Translations under genes and position numbers: made by a program | Notes under the pieces: generated by a model | Seen by the model: only the letters and a program-made list of their open reading frames with translations | Told to the model about the DNA's origin: nothing | Database searches by the model: none | Shown: piece by piece, positions 33,787 to 41,790 of the stretch | How the letters are laid out: each line of letters begins with the position of its first letter | How positions within the stretch are numbered: the stretch's first letter is position 1 | From: UBA1479 sp963972065 | Lineage (GTDB): Bacteria; Pseudomonadota; Alphaproteobacteria; Rhodospirillales; Casp-alpha2 | DNA: 64,000 nt | Direction: 5' to 3' | Assembly: GCA_963972065.1 (NCBI GenBank) | Contig: CAXAVJ010000004.1 | Location: forward strand, 1 to 64,000

Positions 33787-34371
33787 CGCCGCCTCCAGAT
33801 CCCGGATGCGGTCGTGCAGCGGCTGTACGGCGCGGGCGACGTCGGCTTCCGTGAAGCGCGGCGTGATGTGCTGGGGGCAGTTCACATCCCAGGCCGTGAT
33901 TTCGAACAACACCGCCCGTTCCGGCGTGCCTTCGGCATAATCGGCATCGGTCAGGCGCCGGATCAATTCCGCGTCGTCTTCGACCATGCGCGCCCTGCCC
34001 CAGATCTTGATCCGTCGGCGATTGGCGTAATCCATCAAGAAGATGAAGGCCTTGGGATTATCCTCCAGGTTGCCCTGGGTAAGGTACTGTCGGTTGCCGG
34101 AAAAGTCGGCGAAGGCGAGAGTCTTGTCATCCAGAACTTTGAGAAATCCCGGCTTGCCGCCCCGGTGCTGGATATAGGGTTGTCCGTCGGCAGTGGCGGT
34201 CGCCATGTAAAAGGAATCACGAGCCGCAATAAAGGCCGCGAGGTCGTCGGTCACCCGGTCGGCCCAGCCGCCCTTATCCTCCATCCGCGCGTATCCCTTG
34301 CGCGATCCCTTGCGTTCCTGGATCGCCTTCACGGTTTCAGTGAAAGCAACGTCACTGGTGGGCTTGGTCAT
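33769..34371 (-). CDS. Pyridoxamine 5'-phosphate oxidase-family flavin protein
   Basis: A 200-residue split-barrel flavoprotein. ADGQPYIQHRGGKPGFLKVL and KTLAFADFSGNRQY are the flavin/substrate strands, and IWGRARMVEDD follows. The family name is general: members bind FMN, F420 or heme and reduce small molecules. GGAGGT precedes ATG 34371. Its promoter region contains the first TetR operator (34477-34494), so the TetR protein probably represses it. Confidence 0.82.
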   Translation of the reverse strand: MTKPTSDVAFTETVKAIQERKGSRKGYARMEDKGGWADRVTDDLAAFIAARDSFYMATATADGQPYIQHRGGKPGFLKVLDDKTLAFADFSGNRQYLTQGNLEDNPKAFIFLMDYANRRRIKIWGRARMVEDDAELIRRLTDADYAEGTPERAVLFEITAWDVNCPQHITPRFTEADVARAVQPLHDRIRDLEAALAARG

Positions 34372-34476
34372 CTTGACCTCCGAAAGAAGCAGGCCGGCGC
34401 GAACCTGAAATGGCGCTATAGATAATGGACATGGAAGCCTCTCGTAGGCTTGGGGCAGGTACTTTCTTGCTATAAG

Positions 34477-34494
34477 ATAGACAGATCAGTCTAT
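34477..34494. promoter_or_regulatory. TetR operator 1, ATAGACAGATCAGTCTAT
   Basis: An 18-bp palindrome with only the A/A pair at positions 7 and 12 unmatched. The TAGAC-N-GATC-N-GTCTA core is a known form for TetR-family sites. It is about 105 bp before the flavin-protein start. Confidence 0.75.
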
Positions 34495-34643
34495 ATTGTC
34501 AATTGCCCGCATTATCGCACAGAATTTTAGGGGGATATAATTTATCAAATTGATTTTAATGAATTTTAATCTGGCCAGAAAACAACTGAAAACCAAGACA
34601 TCAGGATATTCTTGCGGAAAAACCGACAATTAAGTACAAACAT

Positions 34644-34659
34644 TAGACAAATCGTTCTA
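34644..34659. promoter_or_regulatory. TetR operator 2, TAGACAAATCGTTCTA
   Basis: Matches operator 1 (TAGACAGATCAGTCTA core) at 13 of 16 bases and keeps the same half-site spacing. It ends 15 bases before the TetR start codon, an autorepression position. Confidence 0.68.
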
Positions 34660-34674
34660 TTTAATAGAGGCCCC

Positions 34675-35238
34675 ATGGCATCGGCGAAACGCGACCACCT
34701 GATCGACACGGCGCTGCGCCTGTTCGGCCGCGACGGTTATCACGCCGTGGGCATCGACCGGGTGATCGCCGAAGCAGGGGTCGCCCGCATGACCCTCTAC
34801 AATCACTTCAAATCGAAGGACGAACTGATCCTGGCGGTCCTGCACCGGCGCGACGAACGGTTCCGCAACTCGTTCATGCGCCAGGTCGAACGCGCCGCCC
34901 CCGACCCCAAAGGACGGATCCTTGCCACCTTCGATGCCTTGGACACATGGTTCGCCTCCGACGATTTCACCGGCTGCATGTTCATCAATGCCGCCGCCGA
35001 ATATTCCGATAAGAACGACCCGATCCACCGCACTGCCCGCGAACACAAGGACTTGGTCGTGGATTATCTCCGCGACCTGGCGTCCAAAGCCGGAGCCACC
35101 GACCCGGACGACCTCGCCGCCGGATTGGCCCTGCTGACCGAAGGCGCCATCGTCTTGGCCCATGTGGCGGGCCATAAGGACGCTGCCCGCAAGGCCAAGA
35201 AGGCGGCCGAGGTCTTGATCCGCGACGCCGGGCTTTAG
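34675..35238 (+). CDS. TetR/AcrR-family repressor
   Basis: A 187-residue TetR regulator: HTH residues 1-50 with LFGRDGYHAVGIDRVIAEAG and RMTLYNHFKSKDELILAVL, then a helical ligand domain with the TetR_C-type TGCMFINAAAEYSD block. Proteins of this sort often sense electrophiles or xenobiotics. It is preceded by two operator-like palindromes and is divergent from the flavin-protein gene. The upstream frame from 34612 is not used; ATG 34675 is the likely start. Confidence 0.88.
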   Translation: MASAKRDHLIDTALRLFGRDGYHAVGIDRVIAEAGVARMTLYNHFKSKDELILAVLHRRDERFRNSFMRQVERAAPDPKGRILATFDALDTWFASDDFTGCMFINAAAEYSDKNDPIHRTAREHKDLVVDYLRDLASKAGATDPDDLAAGLALLTEGAIVLAHVAGHKDAARKAKKAAEVLIRDAGL

Positions 35239-35322
35239 GGCGGCACCCAGCCCCCGGACAACGAACAGATGCCCCGGCGGCGCAGGCTTGCTACCATCCC
35301 GGATCACCAAAGGGGAAATTCC

Positions 35323-36072
35323 ATGCGCCGTTTCACGTTCCTGTCCGTCCTGGCCGCCCTCCTGGCCCTATCCATATCTTCTGCCCGCGCGGCCGAATTG
35401 ACCGTGGCCTTCGCCATCGCCAAGCCGCCCTTCGTCTATGCCACGCAGATCGGCCCGGCGCAGGCCGACGACAAAGGCGGGATCGAGTTGGATATCATGA
35501 AGGCGGCCCTGGCCCCCCGAGGCCACAGTTTCCAGGCCGTCTATTCGACCTATGATGAGTTGACCGCGCTGGTTCTCGACGGCCGCGCCGATGCCGCCGC
35601 CACCGTGCGCCCGGAAAACCCCAACCTGTTCTATTCCAACGAATTCGTCAGCTTCCACAATGTCGCGGTCACACGCGCAGACGGCCCCACCCCCGCCACC
35701 ATCGCCGACTTGGCCGGGCTCAGCATGGTTGCCTGGGAAGGTGCTACGAAAGACCTGGGCCCGGCATTCTCCGAAGTGGCCGTCACGTCCCCGAACTATG
35801 CGGAAATGGGCGATCAGAAAGCACAGGTGAAGGCTTTTCTCGACGGCAGGTTCCAGGCCCTGATCATCGACAGCACCATCTTCCGCTATTGGAAAAAGGT
35901 CCTCGGCGGCAAGGCTGCCGATTTCCAGTTTCACTCCCTGTTCGGCGGGCACACGCCCTTTGTCGCTGGCTTCGCCGATGAAACCATCCGCAACGATTTC
36001 AACACGGGCCTGAAGGAAATCCGCCAGAACGGCGTCTACGACGTCCTGTTCAACCGCCACATCGCTGACTAA
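35323..36072 (+). CDS. Periplasmic amino-acid/organic-acid binding protein (SBP family 3)
   Basis: A 249-residue exported binding protein. The signal peptide is residues 1-22 (MRRFTFLSVLAALLALSISS, cleavage near ARAAE), followed by a family 3 body (GGIELDIMKAAL, YDELTALVLDGRADAAATV, and a second-lobe ALIIDSTIFRYWKK). No ABC permease or ATPase is adjacent, so it is an orphan that may serve a distant transporter or act as sensor. AAGGGGAA precedes ATG 35323. Confidence 0.8.
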   Translation: MRRFTFLSVLAALLALSISSARAAELTVAFAIAKPPFVYATQIGPAQADDKGGIELDIMKAALAPRGHSFQAVYSTYDELTALVLDGRADAAATVRPENPNLFYSNEFVSFHNVAVTRADGPTPATIADLAGLSMVAWEGATKDLGPAFSEVAVTSPNYAEMGDQKAQVKAFLDGRFQALIIDSTIFRYWKKVLGGKAADFQFHSLFGGHTPFVAGFADETIRNDFNTGLKEIRQNGVYDVLFNRHIAD

Positions 36073-36084
36073 GACCGAGTGGCC

Positions 36085-37314
36085 TCAATCCTTGACCGAA
36101 TTCGGTTCAGAATTGGGGATCGCCAGAACCATCAGATTGGCGATCAGGATCGTCCCCGCCAACAGGTAGAACACGGCCGTCAGGCCCCAGGTGTCGGCGA
36201 TCAGGCCGCATAAGGGCGGCAGGGCGAAGTTGAAGGCCGATTGTGTTCCGAACAAAAGGCTCATGGAACTACCGGACAGGTGCGGCGGCGTGATGTCCAT
36301 CATCCAGCTGTGCATCACCGGCCGCGCGGCATAAAGCGCGAAGCCCAAGATCGACACGCCGACGATCAGCATCATCTGATTGTCCAGCAGCGTGATGACC
36401 GCGAGCACGATGGTCGTCCCGGTAAAGCCCGCCATGACCACGGGCCGCCGGCCCGAGCGATCGGACCAGATGCCCGCCAGCGGGGTCGCGATCAGACCGC
36501 CGAGCTGCATCGCCATAAGGGTCGCCCCCACCGCCGTCGGCGCCAAATGCATTTCGTCCGCCAGGTAAAGCGGCAGGAACATGAGCAGCCCCATGAGCGT
36601 CATCGTGCGGAACCCGGACATGACGCAAAGCGCGACCACCCAGCGGTTCTTCAACAGCTTTTTGAGGCCGTCCAGGTAGTCCGTGCCGCTCAACTTCGCC
36701 TTGCCCGGTGCGTCGTTGGTGGCTTTGTCTCGGGCATTGAGGGTCAAAAGCAGTAAAAGCGCGATGACGAACACGGGGATCGACGCCACAACCGAGGCCT
36801 CGCGCCAACCGAGCCAGACCAATAGGAAGCCGGCCGCCAAGGGGGCGATGGCGTCACCGACGCTGGCCCCCAGCGCATGCAGGGAAAGCGCATAGCCCTT
36901 CTTGTTCGGAAAGGCCGACGACAGGTAGGAAATTGCCGGCGGGTGCCACAGGTTGTTGGTCGCCCCGATGAACGCCAGCAGCACGAACAAGGACCAGAAC
37001 CCGTTCGCCCATTTCATGGCGGCCAGCGCCAGGGCGCCGATCACCAACGCGATGACCTGAAGGAACACGCGCCGGCCGACCAGGTCGACTATCGCCCCCG
37101 AGCCGAAATTGGCGATGAAACTGAACAGGTGGAACGAGGTCAGGATCAGGCCCGCCTCGGTATAACTGATACCCAGGTCCTGGCGCAGCCAGGGCACCAT
37201 CAGGTAATAAACCGCGATAATCCAATGGGTTCCGCCGTGACCCAGGCCGATCATCCAGGCCGGCCATTGCTGGCGCAGGGGGATTCCGGTCCATCTCTCG
37301 ATCGCTGCACCCAT
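36085..37314 (-). CDS. MFS transporter
   Basis: A 409-residue major facilitator carrier with twelve predicted segments; NFGSGAIVDLVGRRVFLQV is the loop 2-3 motif and SDRSGRRPVVMAGFTG the loop 8-9 repeat. The best start is ATG 37314, seven bases after GGGAGGA, rather than the longer frame from 37380. The gene is convergent with the binding-protein gene and divergent from the crotonase gene; a TTGTATACAA palindrome lies 57 bp before its start. It may import the substrate of the catabolic block to the right. Confidence 0.87.
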   Translation of the reverse strand: MGAAIERWTGIPLRQQWPAWMIGLGHGGTHWIIAVYYLMVPWLRQDLGISYTEAGLILTSFHLFSFIANFGSGAIVDLVGRRVFLQVIALVIGALALAAMKWANGFWSLFVLLAFIGATNNLWHPPAISYLSSAFPNKKGYALSLHALGASVGDAIAPLAAGFLLVWLGWREASVVASIPVFVIALLLLLTLNARDKATNDAPGKAKLSGTDYLDGLKKLLKNRWVVALCVMSGFRTMTLMGLLMFLPLYLADEMHLAPTAVGATLMAMQLGGLIATPLAGIWSDRSGRRPVVMAGFTGTTIVLAVITLLDNQMMLIVGVSILGFALYAARPVMHSWMMDITPPHLSGSSMSLLFGTQSAFNFALPPLCGLIADTWGLTAVFYLLAGTILIANLMVLAIPNSEPNSVKD

Positions 37315-37370
37315 TGCCCGTCCTCCCTGATGAAACCGCATTGAATCCGGGGACCGGCGGCGGTTAGTGA

Positions 37371-37380
37371 TTGTATACAA
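37371..37380. promoter_or_regulatory. TTGTATACAA palindrome between MFS and crotonase genes
   Basis: A perfect 10-bp palindrome (GntR/FadR-type operator shape) 57 bp before the MFS start and 112 bp before the crotonase start. Related sites are at 16018-16027 and 62621-62636. Confidence 0.6.
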
Positions 37381-37492
37381 AGGCCGGTCAATTTACCCTG
37401 TCGCCTTGCGCTTTAACAAGCTGGACCATGGCCCGCAAAGATCGGCAGCCTGGTCCGCCAATGAAAACAAAGAGGACTTAGAGGAACCACCC

Positions 37493-38302
37493 ATGGACGG
37501 ATTTACGATGGACGGCGTCACGGATCAGTTGGTTGTCGAAAAAAAGGACGGAGTCGGCTACATCCGATTCGACAATCAGGCCAAGAAGAATGCCATGACC
37601 TTCGAGATGTGGCGCGACCTGCCGGCCGTGCTGGATGATTTCCTGGCAGACGACGCCGTGCGCGTGGTGGTCGTTTCCGGCGAGGGCGGCGGTGCCTTCT
37701 GCGCCGGGGCCGACATTTCCCAATTCGCGAAGAACCGGTCGTCCGAGGACGGTGTGAAAATCTACAACGCCGCCACGGAAAAAGCGTCGGAACGCCTGCG
37801 CGAATTTCCCAAGCCGACCATCGCCAAGATCGAAGGCCCCTGCGTCGGCGGCGGCGTCGGCCTGGCCACCTGCTGCGATATCCGCATCGCCGAGGAAAAC
37901 GCCATCTTCGCCGTGCCCGCGGCCAAGCTCGGCCTGGGCTATCGCGTCGATGGCCTGAAACCCTTCGTCGATCTGATCGGCCCGTCCTACGCCAAGGAAA
38001 TCTTCTATACCGCGCGCAAGTTCACGGCGGCGGAGATGAAGGAAATCGGCTTCGTCAACCGGATCGTGCCGAAGGCGGAACTGGACGACTACGTTGCCGA
38101 CTACACCCGCCGCATCGTCGAGAACGCACCGCTGACCATCAAGGCGGTCAAGGTGGTCGTCGCCGAAAGCCTGAAGGACGACGGCCTGCGCGATCTCGAT
38201 CTCTGCGCCCAGGTGGTCAAGGACTGCTTCGATTCCGCCGACTACAAGGAAGGCCGCACGGCCTTCATGGAAAAGCGCAAGCCCCAGTTCAAAGGCCAAT
38301 AA
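37493..38302 (+). CDS. Crotonase-fold protein lacking both catalytic Glu
   Basis: A 269-residue enoyl-CoA hydratase/isomerase superfamily protein. The oxyanion-hole segments are intact (FCAGADIS and EGPCVGGGVGLATCCD), but the two glutamates of true enoyl-CoA hydratases are replaced: Gly123 in GGGVGLA and Ala143 in VPAAKLGLG. It therefore probably catalyses another reaction, such as a thioester isomerisation, hydrolysis or decarboxylation. GAGGAA precedes ATG 37493. First gene of the rightward catabolic block, four bases ahead of the PanE-like gene. Confidence 0.84.
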   Translation: MDGFTMDGVTDQLVVEKKDGVGYIRFDNQAKKNAMTFEMWRDLPAVLDDFLADDAVRVVVVSGEGGGAFCAGADISQFAKNRSSEDGVKIYNAATEKASERLREFPKPTIAKIEGPCVGGGVGLATCCDIRIAEENAIFAVPAAKLGLGYRVDGLKPFVDLIGPSYAKEIFYTARKFTAAEMKEIGFVNRIVPKAELDDYVADYTRRIVENAPLTIKAVKVVVAESLKDDGLRDLDLCAQVVKDCFDSADYKEGRTAFMEKRKPQFKGQ

Positions 38303-38305
38303 AAG

Positions 38306-39223
38306 ATGCGCATAGCCATCATGGCCGCCGGCGGTGTCGGCGGATACTTCGGCGCTCGCTTGGCCGCCGCCGGTCACGACGTGCATTTCCTTGCCCGCGG
38401 CGCCCACCTGAAGGCCATTCGCGAGGGCGGCCTGCGGGTATCCAGCGACAAAGGTGATATCCATCTGAAGGATGTCTCCGTGACCGACGACCCGGCCGAG
38501 ATCGGCCAGGTCGATACGGTTTTGTTCGCGGTCAAGCTGTGGGATACGGAAGCCAGCGCCGACCAGTGCAAACCGCTGCTCGGTCCCGACACCCTGGTCG
38601 TGCCGTTCCAGAACGGGGTGCGCAGCATCGCCGTTCTGTCAGAACGCCTGGGCGCCGATCATGTCGCGGGCGGCGTCGCCCATATCGCCGCCGTCATCGG
38701 CGAGCCGGGCCTGATCAAGCACACGGGCACCATGGCGCGCATGACCATCGGTGAGCGCGACGGCACCGTCACCCCCCGCATCGAGGCGCTCAAGGCCGCG
38801 TTCGAAGACGGCGGCTTCGACCATGCCATCTCGCCCGACATCACCCGCTCGATCTGGGAGAAGTTCATCTTCCTGTCCTGCCTGAGCGGCCTCACGTCCC
38901 TATGCCGCCAGCCGGCGGGGCCGATCCGGGAAAACCCGGAATCCCGTGCCCTGTTCGAAGCAGCGATCCATGAGACCGCCGCCGTCGGCCGGGCCGAGGG
39001 CGTGCCCTTGCCCGAGGGCACGGAGGCCAAGACCATCGGCTTCCTCGACGGCCTGCCCGCCGTCATGAAGGCCTCCATGTTCCACGACCTGGAAGCCGGA
39101 CGACGGCTTGAGTTGCCCTGGCTGAGCGGCGAAGTGGTGCGTCTCGGCCGCAAACACGGCATCCCGACGCCGGTCCATGCCGCCGTGCTGGGCGCCCTGA
39201 CCTTCTACGCCGACGGCGCCTGA
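38306..39223 (+). CDS. 2-dehydropantoate 2-reductase-family protein (PanE/ApbA-like)
   Basis: A 305-residue NADP-dependent reductase. The Rossmann motif is MAAGGVGGYFGARLA, the family Lys and Asn are in the LFAVKLWDTE/VVPFQNGVRS blocks, and RSIWEKFIFLSCLSGLTSLC lies in the helical domain. Such paralogues often reduce other 2-oxo acids in catabolic clusters, since a panE for coenzyme A synthesis would not sit here. Four-base spacing from the crotonase stop. Confidence 0.83.
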   Translation: MRIAIMAAGGVGGYFGARLAAAGHDVHFLARGAHLKAIREGGLRVSSDKGDIHLKDVSVTDDPAEIGQVDTVLFAVKLWDTEASADQCKPLLGPDTLVVPFQNGVRSIAVLSERLGADHVAGGVAHIAAVIGEPGLIKHTGTMARMTIGERDGTVTPRIEALKAAFEDGGFDHAISPDITRSIWEKFIFLSCLSGLTSLCRQPAGPIRENPESRALFEAAIHETAAVGRAEGVPLPEGTEAKTIGFLDGLPAVMKASMFHDLEAGRRLELPWLSGEVVRLGRKHGIPTPVHAAVLGALTFYADGA

Positions 39224-39256
39224 ACACGACCCACCAACTCTGGGAGGAGAACCGCC

Positions 39257-40651
39257 ATGTCCACCCTTGAAAATTCGGCCCTCTGGCCGTTCGCGAAATA
39301 CGCCGCCGACCTGTCCCCGGACGACCTGCCGGCGGATGCCCTGCACGCCGCCAAGCGCTGCCTGCTCGACTGGTTCGCGGCCGCCCTGCCCGGCACAGTG
39401 ATCGAACCGGCGACCCTGCTGACGGCGGCGTTCAAGGACTGCATCGGGCGCGGCGGGGCCAGGCTTTATCCTTCCGGCGACACGACGGACGCGCGCACGG
39501 CCGCCTTCATCAACGGCGCGGCGTCCCACACCGTTGAATTCGACGACATCTACCGCAACGCCCTCTACCATCCGGGCGTGCCGGTGATCTCGGCGGCGCT
39601 CGCCATCGCCCAAGCACGGGGCGTCAGCGGCGCCCGGCTGCTGACCGGGATCGTCGCCGGCTACGAGGTCTCGAACCGGCTGGGGGCGGCCGCCAATCCG
39701 GCCCATTACGAATTCTGGCACACCACCGGCACCATCGGCACCTTCGGGGCCGCCGCCGCCGCCGCCAACATCCTGGGCCTCAGCGCCGAACAGACCCTGC
39801 ATGCCCTGGCCAACGCGGGCACCCTGGCGGCGGGGTTGCAACAGGCGTTCCGCGCCGACGCCATGGCCAAGCCCCTGCACGGCGCCCATGCGGCGGAACG
39901 GGGCGTCACCGTGGCCCTGGCCGCCGAACAGGGCGTGACGGGGGCACCCGACATCCTGGAAGGCCCGCGCGGCTTCGGCAACGCCATGTGCCTGAACGGC
40001 CTGGCCGATGCGCAGCCTGACTGGGCCCGCGCGGCGGAAACGCTGGGCCGGGATTATCTGATCAAGCAGACCACGACGAAGAACCATTCCGCCTGCGGCC
40101 ATGTCCATGCCGCCGTCGACAGCGTTCTGCTGCTGGCCCGCGAACACGGCCTGACATCCGACACGGTGAAGGAAATCCGCGTCGGCAGCTATCAGAAGGC
40201 CGAGGAAATCTGCGGCAACACCAATCCGCAGACGGCGTTCGAGGCGAAGTTCTCCCTGGTCTACTGCTGCGCCGCCGCCCTGTTGTGGGGCAGCGTGCGC
40301 ATGGCCGCCTTCACCCCGGACCGGTTGCAGGATAAGGCCGTGCGCGAGTTGATGACCCGCATCACCCTGACCACGGACCCGGAATGCCAGGGCAATTTCC
40401 CGGGCCTGCGCTCGGCCAAGGTCGAGATCGAAACCACCGACGGCCGCGTCGTCAGCCATTACGCGCCGACCCGTAAGGGCGACCCGGACGCGCCGCTGAG
40501 CGACATGGAGCTTGAGGACAAGTACCGCGACCTGGCCTCGGCCGTGCTGGGGGCGGACGGGGCGGAAAGCCTGCTCGCCGCCATCTGGTCCATCGACGCC
40601 CTGGACAGCGCCCGTGATCTGGTCTCCGCCCCGGCCCAGGCCGCGCAATAG
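39257..40651 (+). CDS. MmgE/PrpD family protein
   Basis: A 464-residue MmgE/PrpD-fold protein. The N-terminal LDWFAAALPGTV helix, the HTVEFDDIYRNALYHPGVP core, the KNHSACGHVHAAVDS block and the C-terminal PDCQ-type region follow the 2-methylcitrate dehydratase family. Homologues include PrpD, cis-aconitate decarboxylase and iminodisuccinate epimerase. GGGAGGAG precedes ATG 39257. A second family member starts the leftward block at 53859. Confidence 0.86.
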   Translation: MSTLENSALWPFAKYAADLSPDDLPADALHAAKRCLLDWFAAALPGTVIEPATLLTAAFKDCIGRGGARLYPSGDTTDARTAAFINGAASHTVEFDDIYRNALYHPGVPVISAALAIAQARGVSGARLLTGIVAGYEVSNRLGAAANPAHYEFWHTTGTIGTFGAAAAAANILGLSAEQTLHALANAGTLAAGLQQAFRADAMAKPLHGAHAAERGVTVALAAEQGVTGAPDILEGPRGFGNAMCLNGLADAQPDWARAAETLGRDYLIKQTTTKNHSACGHVHAAVDSVLLLAREHGLTSDTVKEIRVGSYQKAEEICGNTNPQTAFEAKFSLVYCCAAALLWGSVRMAAFTPDRLQDKAVRELMTRITLTTDPECQGNFPGLRSAKVEIETTDGRVVSHYAPTRKGDPDAPLSDMELEDKYRDLASAVLGADGAESLLAAIWSIDALDSARDLVSAPAQAAQ

Positions 40652-40652
40652 C

Positions 40653-41521
40653 ATGACCGCCCGCAACGCGCCGCGCCTGGGCTTCATCGGCTTCGGCGAG
40701 GCCGGGCCCCTGATCGCCAAGGGCCTGCTCGCGGCGGGCCTGCCGGCGCCCATCACCGCCCGCGATCTCCGCGGCCGGCGGTCGAGGGCGTGACCATGGC
40801 CGCCAGTATCGCCGATCTGGTCGCCGCATCGGACATCATCCTATCCACCGTGACCGCGACGGAAGCCCTGGAAGTCGCCCGGGAAGCAGCCCAAACCTTG
40901 AAGGCCGGGCAGATCTACATGGACCTCAACTCGACCTCGCCCATGGTCAAGCAGCAGATCGCCGAGGTCGTCAATCCGACGGGGGCCCGCTTCGTCGAGG
41001 TCGCGGTCATGGACGGCGTGCCCGGCAAGAACGAAAAGGTGCCCATGCTGCTGGTCGGCACGGCGGCCAAGGACGTGATCGAGGCCTTCACCCCCTACGG
41101 CGTCAACATGCGGGAGTTCGGCACGGAATACGGCCGGGCGGCGGCAACCAAGATGTTCCGCTCCGTCCTGGTCAAGGGCATGGAGGCGTTGCTGCAGGAA
41201 TGCGTCCTGGGGGCCGAGACCTATGGCGTGGCGGACGAGGTATTCCAGTCCATGAACCGCAGCTACGCCGGCAAGAACTTCGACGACCTGGCCCATTTCC
41301 TGATCGGGCGCACGGCGATCCATGGCGCCCGCCGGGGGCATGAACTGGAAGAAGCCGCCGATACCCTGCGCGCCCTGGGCTACGACGCCTTCATGTGCGA
41401 CGGCGGGGCCAAGCGCCTGAAGTGGCTGTCCGAATTCGGCTTCAAGGAAGACTACGGCGACACGGCACCCGAGGATTACCGCGAGGTGTTCGCGGAGTTG
41501 CAGAAGCGACGGAAGACCTAG
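40653..41521 (+). pseudogene. 6PGDH-like NAD(P) oxidoreductase with DUF1932 domain, frameshifted
   Basis: Residues 1-38 (from ATG 40653) carry a good Rossmann start (RLGFIGFGEAGPLIAKGLL), then the frame ends at TGA 40791-40793. Homology resumes in the -1 frame at VEGVTMAASIADLVAASD and runs intact to 41521 through a DUF1932-type C-terminal domain (FRSVLVKGMEALLQE). About 15-20 residues usual between the two parts are missing, so a deletion with frameshift is likely. A GTG at 40790 and an ATG at 40796 could start a protein without the nucleotide-binding fold. Either a real pseudogene or an assembly error in GC-rich sequence. One base separates it from the MmgE/PrpD stop. Confidence 0.75.
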
Positions 41522-41538
41522 AAAGGATTGGGCGTCCC

Positions 41539-41790
41539 ATGGACCCCATCAGTCTGATGATCGTGATCAGCATCGGCAACGTGGTCGCCTGGCTGGCCGC
41601 GATCTACACCAAGAACGGCACCCGCGCCCTGCTACGCAACGTCATCACCTGTTCCGCCGGCGCCATCATCGTCAGCTACCTGGCGTCGTTCCTGATCCCC
41701 GACTTCCAGGCGGTCTGGCTGATCCTCAGTGCTTTTGCAGGGGCCGTCGGTGTGCTGTTCATCCGGCGGCGGCCTTCTCCTTCGGCTTAA
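41539..41790 (+). CDS. Small membrane protein, unknown function
   Basis: An 83-residue protein with three hydrophobic segments (about residues 4-22, 35-55, 58-76) ending in RRRPSPSA. AAGG precedes ATG 41539. It follows the frameshifted gene by 17 bp and overlaps the convergent Ldh2-like gene by four bases. I do not recognise the family. Confidence 0.55.
   Translation: MDPISLMIVISIGNVVAWLAAIYTKNGTRALLRNVITCSAGAIIVSYLASFLIPDFQAVWLILSAFAGAVGVLFIRRRPSPSA

Larger units (their letters stand above)
34372..34674. other. Divergent intergenic region with TetR operators
   Basis: 303 bp, AT-rich in its middle, without a gene. It carries two 16-bp palindromic TetR-type boxes and so probably contains the promoters of both flanking genes. 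Confidence 0.7.
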
